64,000 nucleotides of DNA from Planctomycetota bacterium (GTDB taxonomy: Bacteria; Planctomycetota; UBA1135; UBA2386), in contig JANQJF010000111.1 of assembly GCA_028281765.1 (NCBI GenBank), positions 83,228 to 147,227 of the forward strand, given 5' to 3'. Position numbers and translations under genes: made by a program. The notes beneath the pieces are model-generated. The model was not told the origin of the DNA. It did no database searches and was given only the letters and a program-made list of their open reading frames with translations. Positions 15,887 to 26,000 of this stretch are shown here, piece by piece. Within the stretch, counting starts at the first letter, position 1; each line of letters starts with the position of its first letter.

Positions 15887-18247
15887 CTACGGCATGACCT
15901 GTTCGACGATGTGGTTCGTCAACCGCAGGTCGGCGCCCTCGATCACGAGTGCCTGCGCGTAGAACGTCCCGTCGATCAGCGAGTTGTCGAGCGGGAGCGG
16001 GAGCGTCAGCGTCGCCTCGTTCGCGAATCCCTGGTTGACCAAATTCAGATTCGGCAGCGGGATCAGCACGGCCGGATCGACACGCAGCAGACCGAAGTCG
16101 GTCTCCAACCGCGTCGGAAAGAACCCGACGAACGGAATCGCGACAAGCGCGCCGAGCAGCGACTCCACGCGCAGCTCGTAGGGCTCGCCCGGCCGTGCGA
16201 GCTGCGGTGCCGACAGGTGCCGGGTCCGGTTCGCACCGGTCACACGCACGAGCGGCGGCGAGGTCAACGAACGCAAGACGTCCAGATCACCGTCTTCATC
16301 GATGTCGACCACCCGGATCGGCGGGAAGTGATTCTGCCCGATCACGGTGAAGTTCCCCGAGCCGTCGTTGCACGCGATCTCGAACGGTCCCACGACGTCG
16401 ATGTCGCCGTCGTCGTCGATGTCGGCGGGCACGAGTCCACTGCCTTGTCCGAACACGGGAATGCTGGCTCCACCGAGATCCGTGAAGAAGCCGAACCCGT
16501 CGTTCTGGTAGTAGTGCGCGGCGGCATCGCGCACTCCGATCACGAGATCGAGATCGCCGTCACCGTCCAGATCCGCGAACTCGCATGACGCGAAGTTGTC
16601 GATCACGCCCGGCATCTGGATCGGCGTCAGATCGACGAACACCCCGCCCCCGAAGTTGATGTAGAGACGCATCGGCCCCGGGGCGTGCATGCCATCCGAG
16701 GAGCCGGTCGCGAGCACGGCATCGAGGTCGCCATCGCCGTCGACGTCTCCGAGAGCGACGTCCGTCGTCGAGAGAGTGTCGAGCGGCAGCTGACTCGACG
16801 CGTTCACCAAGCGCCCGGTGCCGTCGTTGCGGAACAACACCGGCGGCCGCGGGGTCGGATTGGAGACCGCGTGATTCTTGACCGCGGCGAGCACGTCGGG
16901 ATACCCGTCCCCGTCGACGTCACCGATCGCGGAGTCGTTGAGTCGATACGGCACGTTGTGGAGTGCTCCCAAGAACTCACCGTTGCCGTTTCCGAAGAAC
17001 ACACGCGGAGGCTGGACCTCGTACAGATCGTGGTGACCATCTCCGTCGAAGTCGTGCAGACCCCGCCCGACCGCGCGGATCGAGACGTCGAGTGCGATCT
17101 CGTTGGACGCGTGCAGCACGATGTCCTCGATGCCGTCGCCGTTCCGATCCACGCGCTCGGTCTCGACCCGGAAATTCAGCCAGTTGCCGACCCCCCGCGT
17201 CGTGAACTTCGCGGAGCCGTCGTTGGACATCAGCCCATGTGTCGTCGCCTGCAGATCGAGGTCGCCATCTCCGTCGTAGTCGACCAACAGACCAGTCAAG
17301 AAGCGATCGTTCGGCATTGGCGTGAACACGCCGGTGCCGTCGTTGAGAAAGACTCCGTCGGAGACGATGTCGTTGTCCCCGTCTCCGTCGAGATCCCCGA
17401 CGTCCAACGAGAAACTCTGCGGGAACCAGAAGAAGGGCAACCGCGACGCGGTCTGGTTCACGAACGTGCCCGTCCCGTCGTTGATGTGAACCTGGCCGAC
17501 ACTGAACGCGCCGACCGTCCGGGTCAACAGGTCCACGACGCCGTCTCCGTCGATGTCCGCGAACTCGACGATGTGCAGCGCCGGAGGCGCCGGGATCGTC
17601 GCACCCGAAACAGCGAAGTGACCGGTGCCGTCGTTGATCAAGAACACGCGCTCGCCGACTCCGGCGAGCAGGAGCAGGTCGTCGACGCCGTCCGCGTTGA
17701 CGTCGGCGACACGCACCGCGTATGGCGTGAACGGCAGCGGCGGTAGACGGGTTGCCGTCTCGTCCACGAACGTCGAGCCGGGTTGCTGCGTGTAGAGCAG
17801 GGCACCGGCAGTGGTACTCAGCGCAAGGATGTCGATGTCGCCGTCCAGATCGAAGTCTGACGTCGCGTAGGCACGCGACCGGGAATCCAAACCGATATCG
17901 ATCGGCACGAAGTTGAGACTCTGATCGTTCTGGTACCACAGCGGCGTGCTCGGCCAGGAGATCAGGACATCGGAGTAGCCATCGAGATCGATGTCGGCCA
18001 CGTGACCGTTGACGGCTTCGGCCGGGAACGGGGGACCCGCGGGCGTGAAGACGAGACCGTCTACGCTCTCGTTCAAGAGCAGCTCCCCGTAGATCGTGCC
18101 CTGATCGAGGTCGCCGTCCGCGTCCATGTCGATCAGCGTGCCGGACTGGAGCTGGGCTCCCTTGAGATCTGGAGGAGTGAACGGCGATTGCGCCGTGGTA
18201 ACGCTCGCGATCAACGCGCAGCAGACCAGCAGTCCCGAGTGCTTCAT
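15887..18247 (-). CDS. Secreted FG-GAP/VCBS-repeat protein
   Basis: A 786-residue exported protein with signal peptide MKHSGLLVCCALIASVTTAQ. It is built of many repeats with calcium-binding-type loops such as DMDADGDLD, DLDGDGDND, DVDGDGYPD and DIDDDGDID, each followed by a NDGTGxF strand; the repeats are typical of integrin-alpha-like beta-propellers and there are enough for two. The last roughly 110 residues (LARPGEPYELRVESLLGALV to the end) form a variant of the shared C-terminal domain, ending in LPLDNSLIDGTFYAQALVIE. It likely binds a polymer or surface outside the cell. GGAGA lies upstream of the ATG. Confidence 0.88.
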   Translation of the reverse strand: MKHSGLLVCCALIASVTTAQSPFTPPDLKGAQLQSGTLIDMDADGDLDQGTIYGELLLNESVDGLVFTPAGPPFPAEAVNGHVADIDLDGYSDVLISWPSTPLWYQNDQSLNFVPIDIGLDSRSRAYATSDFDLDGDIDILALSTTAGALLYTQQPGSTFVDETATRLPPLPFTPYAVRVADVNADGVDDLLLLAGVGERVFLINDGTGHFAVSGATIPAPPALHIVEFADIDGDGVVDLLTRTVGAFSVGQVHINDGTGTFVNQTASRLPFFWFPQSFSLDVGDLDGDGDNDIVSDGVFLNDGTGVFTPMPNDRFLTGLLVDYDGDGDLDLQATTHGLMSNDGSAKFTTRGVGNWLNFRVETERVDRNGDGIEDIVLHASNEIALDVSIRAVGRGLHDFDGDGHHDLYEVQPPRVFFGNGNGEFLGALHNVPYRLNDSAIGDVDGDGYPDVLAAVKNHAVSNPTPRPPVLFRNDGTGRLVNASSQLPLDTLSTTDVALGDVDGDGDLDAVLATGSSDGMHAPGPMRLYINFGGGVFVDLTPIQMPGVIDNFASCEFADLDGDGDLDLVIGVRDAAAHYYQNDGFGFFTDLGGASIPVFGQGSGLVPADIDDDGDIDVVGPFEIACNDGSGNFTVIGQNHFPPIRVVDIDEDGDLDVLRSLTSPPLVRVTGANRTRHLSAPQLARPGEPYELRVESLLGALVAIPFVGFFPTRLETDFGLLRVDPAVLIPLPNLNLVNQGFANEATLTLPLPLDNSLIDGTFYAQALVIEGADLRLTNHIVEQVMP

Positions 18248-18276
18248 GCGTGTGTCTCCGTGGTCACCGCACGATT

Positions 18277-18445
18277 CTAGTGCTCCACGTCCGAAGTCCG
18301 CATCAGAAGTAACCGGCCTTTCGACCCGTTCGCTGCGTTGCTGCTCCTCAACTTGTCCACCGGCAAGCCGTGTCGTCCCAGCGCCTTGCGCGCGAATCGA
18401 CTGCCGCGGCTTCTTCCACTACGGATTTCAGACGAGGAGCACTAG
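18277..18445. repeat. MITE-like element with imperfect terminal inverted repeats
   Basis: This 169-bp intergenic stretch opens with CTAGTGCTCC and closes with its exact complement GGAGCACTAG. Behind these perfect 10-bp ends the match continues imperfectly for about 30 more bases (CGTC, GAA, TCCG blocks conserved). It encodes no protein and lies between two minus-strand genes. The architecture is that of a small non-autonomous mobile or palindromic repeat. The first 16 bases recur with one change at 40874-40889. No transposase is present in the window. Confidence 0.55.
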
Positions 18446-18452
18446 GAGCTGC

Positions 18453-19889
18453 TCAGCGCGATTGCGCGCGCTCGATCTTCCGATCCACGCTGAGTCCGGC
18501 CCAGCGCCGCCAGACCTCCATCGCCGGCTTTCCCCGCGGCGTATAGCTGTTGTCGCCGCGGCCTCCGTCTCCGTAGTAGTCGAACCAAAACGCGCCGTGC
18601 AGCCATTCGAACTCCGGCAGCACGCGCAGCGCCGCCTCGAAGCAGTCGCGCTGTTCGCCGAGGTCGATGTCATCGACTGCGATGAAGTAGTTCCACGGGT
18701 CGGTGCTGATCCCGTCTTGGCTCGCGTAGCCGAGCTCCGTGAAGAACACCGGACGTTCGAGTCGCCGCGCGGTCGCCGCGAGATCTCGACCGACCGAGCG
18801 CCAGCCCTCGACAAGCTCTTCGACCGTCGGGTCTTTCTCGTCCGCGATCGAGAAGTAGGCGGTCATGCCGATGCAATCGAGCGCGCCGAAGAACCGCGGC
18901 ACGTGGACGTGATCCCAGTTCGCCGAATACGTGAGCAGTCCCGAGAAGCGTCCGCGCGCGTTCTGGATCAATCGCTGCCACGTCTCGGTTCGATCTTCGA
19001 GCGAGCCGTACTCACTGCCGACCGAGAACATCTCGACCCCGGTCGCCTCGGCGATGTCGAGGTAGTGCGAGAGGAACTCGTCGTAGGCGACCCAGAACCG
19101 ATCCTCCTGCGCCGGCCGGATCGTTCCGCGCCAATCTTCGTCGTTCGATTCTTCGAGCAACACGATCGGCAAGAGGGACACCGTCATGCCCTTCTTCTCG
19201 CGCGCATACCGGATCGTCTCGATCAACCTGTCGTCGCGAACGGTGCGCGGATGGTGCCGCTCGATTCGCCAGGCTTCGACGTTGGACAAGAACGCCGAGA
19301 AGATCAGGGTGACGTGCCGAAAGCCCGCGGCGCCGAGCTCGTCGAGCTCGCGTTCGTAGGTGCGTTCTCGCTCGCGGTGGTGCAGCCCGAGAACCGTCCC
19401 GTTCAAGAACGGGATCGACTCCACGGGTGGACGTGGCGTCCGCGCGAACCATCCGTCGCGACGTCGCTGCGCCTCGGCGGCCGCCGCGACGAGCCGCGCC
19501 TCGTCCCGCACGCTCGCGGTCTGCGCGCTGAACACGGCCAACCCGCGCGCCAGCATCTGCTCGTTGAGAGACGGCTCGCCCGCGCGCGTGCGCACGAGCG
19601 CGACCAGGTCCGCAGACTCCCCAACCGGCGTCGGCGTATCCGGCTCGATAAGCACGGTCTGACCGAGCACCTTCGGCCGGAGCCACTCCCGGATCGAAGC
19701 GACGAAGTCGGTCGGGCGTACGGCAGGCGTCGGAATCGAGACGCCCTGGAGCCGCACGACGCGCTCGTCGTCGAGCACGATCGCATCGGCGCCCGAGAGC
19801 GCGCTCACGCGGGCTTCGAACGGTTCTTGCGCTGGCAGCGCGGCAGCGAGCAACACGAGTGCGGAGGAGAGACGCATCGGTCCGGCCAT
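18453..19889 (-). CDS. Exported protein with a staphylococcal-nuclease-like domain and a GH113-like TIM barrel
   Basis: About 478 residues from the ATG at 19889 (a second ATG at 19877 is equally possible) with a signal peptide ending ALPAQ. Residues about 22-130 resemble the SNase fold: GADAIVLDDERVVRLQGVSI, then PSLNEQMLARGLAVF. The catalytic pattern is only partly kept, so activity is doubtful. The rest looks like a (beta/alpha)8 glycosidase of the GH113 type: FSVGSEYGSLEDRTE carries a candidate acid/base Glu, and VFFTELGYASQDG a candidate nucleophile Glu. The substrate is likely a beta-linked polysaccharide, by family only. It is divergent from the BNR-repeat gene. Confidence 0.75.
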   Translation of the reverse strand: MAGPMRLSSALVLLAAALPAQEPFEARVSALSGADAIVLDDERVVRLQGVSIPTPAVRPTDFVASIREWLRPKVLGQTVLIEPDTPTPVGESADLVALVRTRAGEPSLNEQMLARGLAVFSAQTASVRDEARLVAAAAEAQRRRDGWFARTPRPPVESIPFLNGTVLGLHHRERERTYERELDELGAAGFRHVTLIFSAFLSNVEAWRIERHHPRTVRDDRLIETIRYAREKKGMTVSLLPIVLLEESNDEDWRGTIRPAQEDRFWVAYDEFLSHYLDIAEATGVEMFSVGSEYGSLEDRTETWQRLIQNARGRFSGLLTYSANWDHVHVPRFFGALDCIGMTAYFSIADEKDPTVEELVEGWRSVGRDLAATARRLERPVFFTELGYASQDGISTDPWNYFIAVDDIDLGEQRDCFEAALRVLPEFEWLHGAFWFDYYGDGGRGDNSYTPRGKPAMEVWRRWAGLSVDRKIERAQSR

Positions 19890-20007
19890 GATCCGGGGTT
19901 CTACGGCCACACAACACGCAGGAATTGGGAGAATCGCAGAACTCCGCCAGCTCGCGGCGACACTCACCGGGGTTCGACACTGCGTCGACTCCCCGGTCCG
20001 ACTCCTC

Positions 20008-21756
20008 ATGATGCGTACCCTCCGAATCGCGCTCGTCCTCGCCGTCACCGGCACTCTCCTGGCGCAACAGGTCCCGACGGATCGAAGAATCGACTCCGGG
20101 GATGCGACGCGGCCCAAACTCGCGGCCGAAGGCGATCACGTCTACGCGGTCTGGCACGACACTCGACTCCCCGGGTCGACGTTCGAGAAGGCCGACGTGT
20201 TCTTCAACGTGTCCGCAGACGGCGGCGCGACCTGGGGCGCGGACGACGTGCAGATCAACACCAACTCGCCGACGCTCGGGCTGAACGAATCGCCTTCGAT
20301 CGTCGCGACGGGCGACGACGTCTACGTCGCGTGGCGAGCCGACGGCAGCGCGATCCGTTTCAATCGATCCTCGGATCGTGGGCAGTCTTGGCTCGCATTC
20401 CCCCGGGTGGTGACGCCGATCGCGATTCCCAACATGGAACGCACGGTTCGACTCGTCGAGTCCGCGGGTGCACTCGTCGTCGTCTGGGCCCAGCTCGGCG
20501 GCATCATGTCCAGTCGCTCGACGGATCGAGGAATCAACTGGTCGGCTCCCACGCAACTCAACCACCCACCGCCATCAGCCCAGTCATCCCTGCCACTCGG
20601 ACTCAGCGTGTCCGCGCACGGATCCGACATCGTCGTCGCGTGGATCGACTACTGGTTCGGCGACGGCGGCGACGTGTTCGTCAACGTGTCGAACGACGCG
20701 GGAACCACCTGGCAGTCGACGAACCCACGAGTCAACACGGACCCGCCGGGTTCGCCCATGTGGAGATACGACACCGACGTGTCGATCTTCGCGGGCACCG
20801 CCTGCGTGACTTGGTTGGACAACCGCAATGGGCCGTCCAACAGTCGGCCCGACCTGTATGGCAACGTCTCGACCGACGGCGGGCAAACCTGGGGCGTGTC
20901 CGATGTCTCGATCGTGCAGCAAGCGCCGTCCGGGCCCGGGAGCGCGGGCCCCAGGTACGAGGTCGTTACGACGAGCGGAGCCATCCTCGTCGCCTGGCAT
21001 GCCAGTCAGTTCCTTCCGGTGTTGGTGCGTCGCTCGCTCGACGACGGTGCGAGCTGGCACGACGTGTTCTCCAGCGCTGGCCCCGGCTCGATGGCAACCG
21101 GCAGACGACCGCGCATCCGAGCCTCCGACGACGCGATTTGCGTGACGTGGTTCGAAGCAGTCAGCGGCTCCTTCTCGACCGACGCGCACTTCGACTACTC
21201 CTTGGACAGCGGCACGACGTGGCTTCCTTCGAGTCGCCGGTTCGACAGCGACGCCGCCGGCGCGGCAGCTTCACTCGATTTGGACCTCGTCGCGGCGGGA
21301 GACGCCGTGTACGCAGCCTGGTACGACTTCCGCACGACTGGCGACGGCGACGGCATCTACTTCAACAAGCCGTTCGGCGTGAACGCGGCCGGCACTGGAA
21401 CGGCAGGCACCAGTGATCTCACACCATCGCTCACTGTGTCCGGCGGCGCGCTGCGCGGCGACGTCGCGTCGCTCGATCTCGCGGACGTCCTCGGCGGCGC
21501 GACCGGCGCGATGTTCTTCGGCTTCACGCCCGCGACGCAGGTCTCGATCCCGTTCCTCGGCGGCACGGTCTACGTCCTGCCCACGACCACGCTTCCGCTG
21601 ACCGTGCCGGCATCCGGCGCGACGTCGATCCCGCTCGCGATCCCGGACGACCCGGTGCTGTCAGGACTCAATCTCAACATCCAAGGCGTCTTCGTCGATC
21701 CCGGTGCGAGTGGCGGCGTCTCGATGACGGCGGCGGCGCAGCTTTGGATCGGGTGA
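20008..21756 (+). CDS. Secreted BNR-repeat (sialidase-like) protein with shared C-terminal domain
   Basis: A 582-residue exported protein; tandem ATG codons at 20008 and 20011 precede signal peptide RTLRIALVLAVTGTLLAQ. Asp-box/BNR motifs recur (SADGGATWGADDV, SSDRGQSWLAF, STDGGQTWGVSD, DDGASWHDVF), which indicates a sialidase-type beta-propeller; whether it hydrolyses sialic acid is not shown, since the arginine triad cannot be placed with confidence. The C-terminal stretch from AAGTGTAGTSDLTPSLTV to the end is the shared domain. The 118-bp divergent gap to the nuclease-like gene probably holds both promoters. Confidence 0.82.
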   Translation: MMRTLRIALVLAVTGTLLAQQVPTDRRIDSGDATRPKLAAEGDHVYAVWHDTRLPGSTFEKADVFFNVSADGGATWGADDVQINTNSPTLGLNESPSIVATGDDVYVAWRADGSAIRFNRSSDRGQSWLAFPRVVTPIAIPNMERTVRLVESAGALVVVWAQLGGIMSSRSTDRGINWSAPTQLNHPPPSAQSSLPLGLSVSAHGSDIVVAWIDYWFGDGGDVFVNVSNDAGTTWQSTNPRVNTDPPGSPMWRYDTDVSIFAGTACVTWLDNRNGPSNSRPDLYGNVSTDGGQTWGVSDVSIVQQAPSGPGSAGPRYEVVTTSGAILVAWHASQFLPVLVRRSLDDGASWHDVFSSAGPGSMATGRRPRIRASDDAICVTWFEAVSGSFSTDAHFDYSLDSGTTWLPSSRRFDSDAAGAAASLDLDLVAAGDAVYAAWYDFRTTGDGDGIYFNKPFGVNAAGTGTAGTSDLTPSLTVSGGALRGDVASLDLADVLGGATGAMFFGFTPATQVSIPFLGGTVYVLPTTTLPLTVPASGATSIPLAIPDDPVLSGLNLNIQGVFVDPGASGGVSMTAAAQLWIG

Positions 21757-21791
21757 GTCTCTCGCTCTGGCCCGAGCCGACATCCCGCAGG

Positions 21792-21810
21792 GTCGAGTGC
21801 TAGACTCGAC
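21792..21810. other. Perfect hairpin just before a GTG start
   Basis: GTCGAGT and ACTCGAC form a 7-bp perfect stem around the 5-base loop GCTAG. It ends three bases before the GTG at 21814, so the stem would occupy the ribosome-binding position. The first arm is nearly repeated again just after the start (GGTCGAGT at 21816). It could end transcription of the previous gene or limit translation of the next one; no T-tract follows. Confidence 0.4.
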
Positions 21811-21813
21811 CTC

Positions 21814-22824
21814 GTGGTCGAGTCTCTGAACGTCCGCACTGCCCTGACCCTGATCCTCGCGGCAACCGCGAGTGCGCCTGCACTCGCGCACGGCTCGACG
21901 TGCGTCACCTACAACGACGCGACTCCGAACGTCAGTTCGACTCTCACCACGACTCCACCTCCCGGCACGAATCCGAACCAGCACGCCTATCGCTTCGTGC
22001 TGCCGAACAACGTCTTTCCGCAGTCCGGCTGGGTGTTCACCGGTTCGCCCCAACGCTTCGACTACATGCGGATCGAGTTGTGGACCGATGTCGGCGGTGC
22101 GCCGGGATCGCGAATCGTGTCCGGCACGATGGCGTCGCCCCAGTCCGCGTCGGCTCGATGGCTCGGCACGAACTTCGAGTCCCTGACGATGCTCACCGCC
22201 AACACGCCGTATTGGTTCGTCTGGGTCGAACCCGGCGAATCGATCCTCGCGGAAGAACCCGGCGGCGCCGACGTAATGCCGCGCTTCCGCCGCGCGGGCT
22301 CCGGCGCCTGGTCGCCGGCCGGGTCGGGCACTCCCAAGTTCCGATTGTTCTGCGGGGACTCGATCGAGTCGAAGAACGTCCTACGGATCGGCTCGCCCTG
22401 CGCATCCTCGCTGGGAACGTGGCCCTACGCGTGGAGCAACCACGAGCCCGCGGTCGGGAACTCCGAGTTCGCGGTCGAGGGCGTTCATCTCCCACCCGGG
22501 TCGCAAACCTGGCTTCTGCTCGGACTCGACCCGTCGTTCCTGGCGGTCGACCTCCAGCCGCTGATCGGCACGCCCGCGGGCTGCATTCTGTACGTAGACG
22601 GGGCGGTCTCCTGGACGACCGATTCGGGCGTCGCCGAGATCGGGGACCTCCCGGCGGTTCCGCGACCTCGGCCCGCCGGCCACGTGCGCTTCCCGATCCC
22701 GATCCCGAATGATCCGGGGATCTCGGGCTTCACGTTCCTGGCGCAGATCGTCGCTTCGGACCCCCCTTCGTCAGCCGCGGTGCCACTCATCTTCTCGAAC
22801 GCGCTGCTGATCTTGGTGCCCTAG
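21814..22824 (+). CDS. Secreted protein of unknown function, paralogue of the 14876 product
   Basis: A 336-residue exported protein starting at GTG 21814, signal peptide ending PALAHG. It is collinear with the 14876 product along its whole length: YRFVLPNNVFPQSGWVFTGS, FDYMRIELWTDVGGAPGSRI and NTPYWFVWVEPGESIL are almost the same, and the C-terminal part from IGSPCASSLGTWPYAWSNHE is the same version of the shared domain. No catalytic motif is visible. The two copies bracket a block with the FG-GAP, TIM-barrel and BNR genes, so a local duplication is likely. A 7-bp hairpin immediately precedes the start. Confidence 0.8.
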   Translation: MVESLNVRTALTLILAATASAPALAHGSTCVTYNDATPNVSSTLTTTPPPGTNPNQHAYRFVLPNNVFPQSGWVFTGSPQRFDYMRIELWTDVGGAPGSRIVSGTMASPQSASARWLGTNFESLTMLTANTPYWFVWVEPGESILAEEPGGADVMPRFRRAGSGAWSPAGSGTPKFRLFCGDSIESKNVLRIGSPCASSLGTWPYAWSNHEPAVGNSEFAVEGVHLPPGSQTWLLLGLDPSFLAVDLQPLIGTPAGCILYVDGAVSWTTDSGVAEIGDLPAVPRPRPAGHVRFPIPIPNDPGISGFTFLAQIVASDPPSSAAVPLIFSNALLILVP

Positions 22825-23013
22825 CCCGTTCGGCATCAGGGCTGCCAGTACCCGCCCTGCCCAGCTCTCAATCTTGCGACCGCGAGTCCGACGACATCGC
22901 GCAGCCGCGGGGCTCGGATGCCGCGAAACCACGGGTTCCGGCGGTTGTGGACACTCTGTTGGCCTCGGCCGGCTTTGCGATCACGATGGCCTGGTAGTTG
23001 CGGCGCCGTCGGT

Positions 23014-26000
23014 ATGGCGACCACCGATCCCAGCCGGACCTCCGAAACCGCCACTACCCGGACGATCACCCTCGACGCGAACGAAGCCGTGGCGCGGGTG
23101 GCCTACCGCCTGAACGAGGTGATCGCGATCTACCCCATCACGCCGGCCTCTCCCATGGGGGAATCGGTCGACGCATGTTCGCAGCGCGGCCTCGCCAATC
23201 TCTGGGGCGACGTCCCTTCGGTCGTCGAGATGCAGAGCGAAGCCGGCGCGGCCGGCGCCATCCACGGCGCACTGCAGACCGGCGCGCTGGCGACGACCTT
23301 CACGGCGTCGCAGGGGCTGCTGCTGATGCTGCCCAACATGTTCAAGATCGCGGGCGAGCTTACGGCCGGCGTGATTCACGTCGCCGCGCGCAGCGTCGCG
23401 ACACACGCTCTGTCCATTTTCGGTGACCACAGCGACGTCATGGCGGTGCGCAGTTCGGGATACGCGATGCTGTGCGCCACCAATCCACAGGAAGCGCAGG
23501 ACTTCGCGTTGATCGCGCAGAGCGCCGGCCTCCGAGGCCGGCTCCCGGTGCTGCACTTCTTCGACGGGTTCCGAACGTCACACGAGATCCGGCGAGTCGA
23601 GCCGCTGGACGACGACACGTATCGCGCGCTCGTCGATCCCGAACTCGTCGAGGCCCACCGCGCTCGCGGATTGACGCCCGATCGGCCGGTGGTTCGAGGC
23701 ACGGCGCAGAACCCCGACGTGTTCTTCCAGGCGAGGGAGGCGGTGTCGCCGTACTACGCCGCATTCCCGAGCGTCGTCGCCCGCGCGATGGAGCGATTCG
23801 CGGAGAGCACCGGGCGGAGGTATCGGCTGTTCGACTACGTCGGTCACCCGGAGGCCGAGCGCGTGGTCGTGCTCATGGGCTCCGGCTCCGACACGGCGCG
23901 AGAGACGATCGAACACCTAGTGGCGAGCGGCGAACGGGTCGGCGGCGTCATCGTGCGACTGTTCCGTCCATTCGACACGCGTGCGTTCGTCGACGCGATT
24001 CCGAAGACCGCACGCCACGTCGCGGTGCTGGATCGCACGAAGGAGCCGGGCGCGCCGGGCGAGCCGCTCTACCAGGACGTCGTCACGGCGCTCGCCGAAG
24101 AGCAGCCGCGTGACCAGCGCCCCGACGTCATCGGCGGTCGCTACGGACTCTCTTCCAAGGAGTTCACCCCCGCGATGCTCACGGCCGTGTTCCGCGAGCT
24201 CGAACGGGATCGACCGAGGAACCACTTCACGGTCGGCATCACCGACGACACGTCCGGCTCGAGCCTCGACTGGGATCGTGGCATGCGCATCGATACTGAC
24301 CCCGACGTCGTGCGCGCAGTGTTCTTCGGGCTCGGCTCCGACGGCACGGTCGGCGCGAACAAGCAGACGATCAAGATCATCGGCGAACGCACCGGTGACC
24401 ATGTGCAGGGCTACTTCGTCTACGACTCGAAGAAGGCCGGAGCCGTCACGGTGTCCCATCTCCGGTTCGGCCCGCGTCCGATCCGCTCCGCATACTTGAT
24501 CGAAGACGGCACCGCGGACTTCGTCGGAGTCCACAACACGCGATTCCTCGAACGTTACGAAGTGTTCCGGCACGCCCGTCCGGGAGCCACGGTCCTGCTC
24601 AACTCGCCGTGGGAACCCACCGAGGTGCTGGCACGGCTGCCTCGCGAACTGCGTCAGGAGGCGACCGTAAAGCAGCTCGAGATCTGGACGGTCGATGCAA
24701 ACGGGATCGCCGCGGAGGCAGGACTCGGCCGACGCATCAACACGGTCATGCAGGCGTGCTTCTTCGAGCTCAGCGACGTCATGCCCAAGGACGACGCGCT
24801 CGCGGCGATCCGCGCCTCGATTCGCAAGACGTATGGCAAACGAGGCGACCACGTCGTCGAGCAGAACCTCGCGGCCCTCGACGCCTCGATCGCCGGACTG
24901 AAGCGCGTGCCGATGGAGACAACCTCGAACGGCAATGCACCACGAAGCCCGTTCGTCGCCGCGGACGCACCCCAATTCGTGCGCGACGTCACGGCACAGA
25001 TCCTCGCCGGCCGCGGCGACGAGCTGCCGGTCGGCGCGATGCCGGTCGACGGCACGTTCCCGACCGGGACCGCACGCTTCGAGAAGCGCGGGATCGCGAC
25101 GGAGGTCCCCGAGTGGGATCGCGATCTCTGTATCCAGTGCGCCAAGTGCGCGATCGTCTGCCCGCACGCGGCGATCCGGCTCAAGGTGTTCGAGCCCGCG
25201 GCGCTCGAGAACGCGCCGACGGAGTTCGAGAGCGCCGAGTTCCGTGGTTCCGAGTTCCGGGGCTCCGATTTGCAGGACGTGCGCACGACGATCCAGGTCG
25301 CGCCGGACGACTGCACCGGTTGCGAACTCTGCGTGCACGTGTGCCCGGCCAAGGACAAATCGGACCCGCGCCACAAGGCGATCGACATGACCGCCGTCGC
25401 GCCCCGGCTCGAACGCGAACGCCGCAACTTCGAGTTCTTCCTCGAGATCCCCGAGCTCGACCGAACCGTGATCGACCCGAGCAGCGTGCGCGGCTCGCAG
25501 ATGCTCGAGCCGCTGTTCGAGTTCTCCGGCGCATGCGGCGGATGCGGTGAGACTCCCTACCTCAAGCTTCTGACACAGCTGTTCGGGGACCGACTGCTCG
25601 TCGCCAACGCGACCGGGTGCTCCTCGATCTACGGCGGTAACCTGCCGACGACGCCGTGGACGACGAACGCGGAGGGTCGAGGCCCCGCGTGGAGCAACTC
25701 CCTGTTCGAGGACGCCGCAGAGTTCGGTCTCGGATTCCGGCTGACGCTCGACGAGCAGCGCGCGAACGCGACGCGGATGCTCCAGCAGATGTCGCGGATC
25801 GTCGGCGACGAGCTCGCGCGAGAGATTCTCGCGAGCGAGCAGCACGACGAAGCGGACTACCGCGAGCAGCGAGTGCGTATCGCGGAGCTGCGAGCGCGAC
25901 TGAAAGCCTTCGACTCGCCCGAAGCGCGGCACCTCGACTCGGTCGCCGAGTCCCTGGTTCGGAAGAGCACGTGGGTCGTCGGCGGCGACGGCTGGGCGTA

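Noticed and set aside
18126..21416. Open frame of about 1100 codons on the plus strand
   Set aside because: It covers the antisense of the TIM-barrel gene and an out-of-frame reading of the BNR gene; its translation is rich in Arg and has no domain.
22836..23069. Small minus-strand open frame between the 21814 gene and nifJ
   Set aside because: Its start lies inside nifJ, composition is unremarkable and no ribosome-binding site or family is seen.
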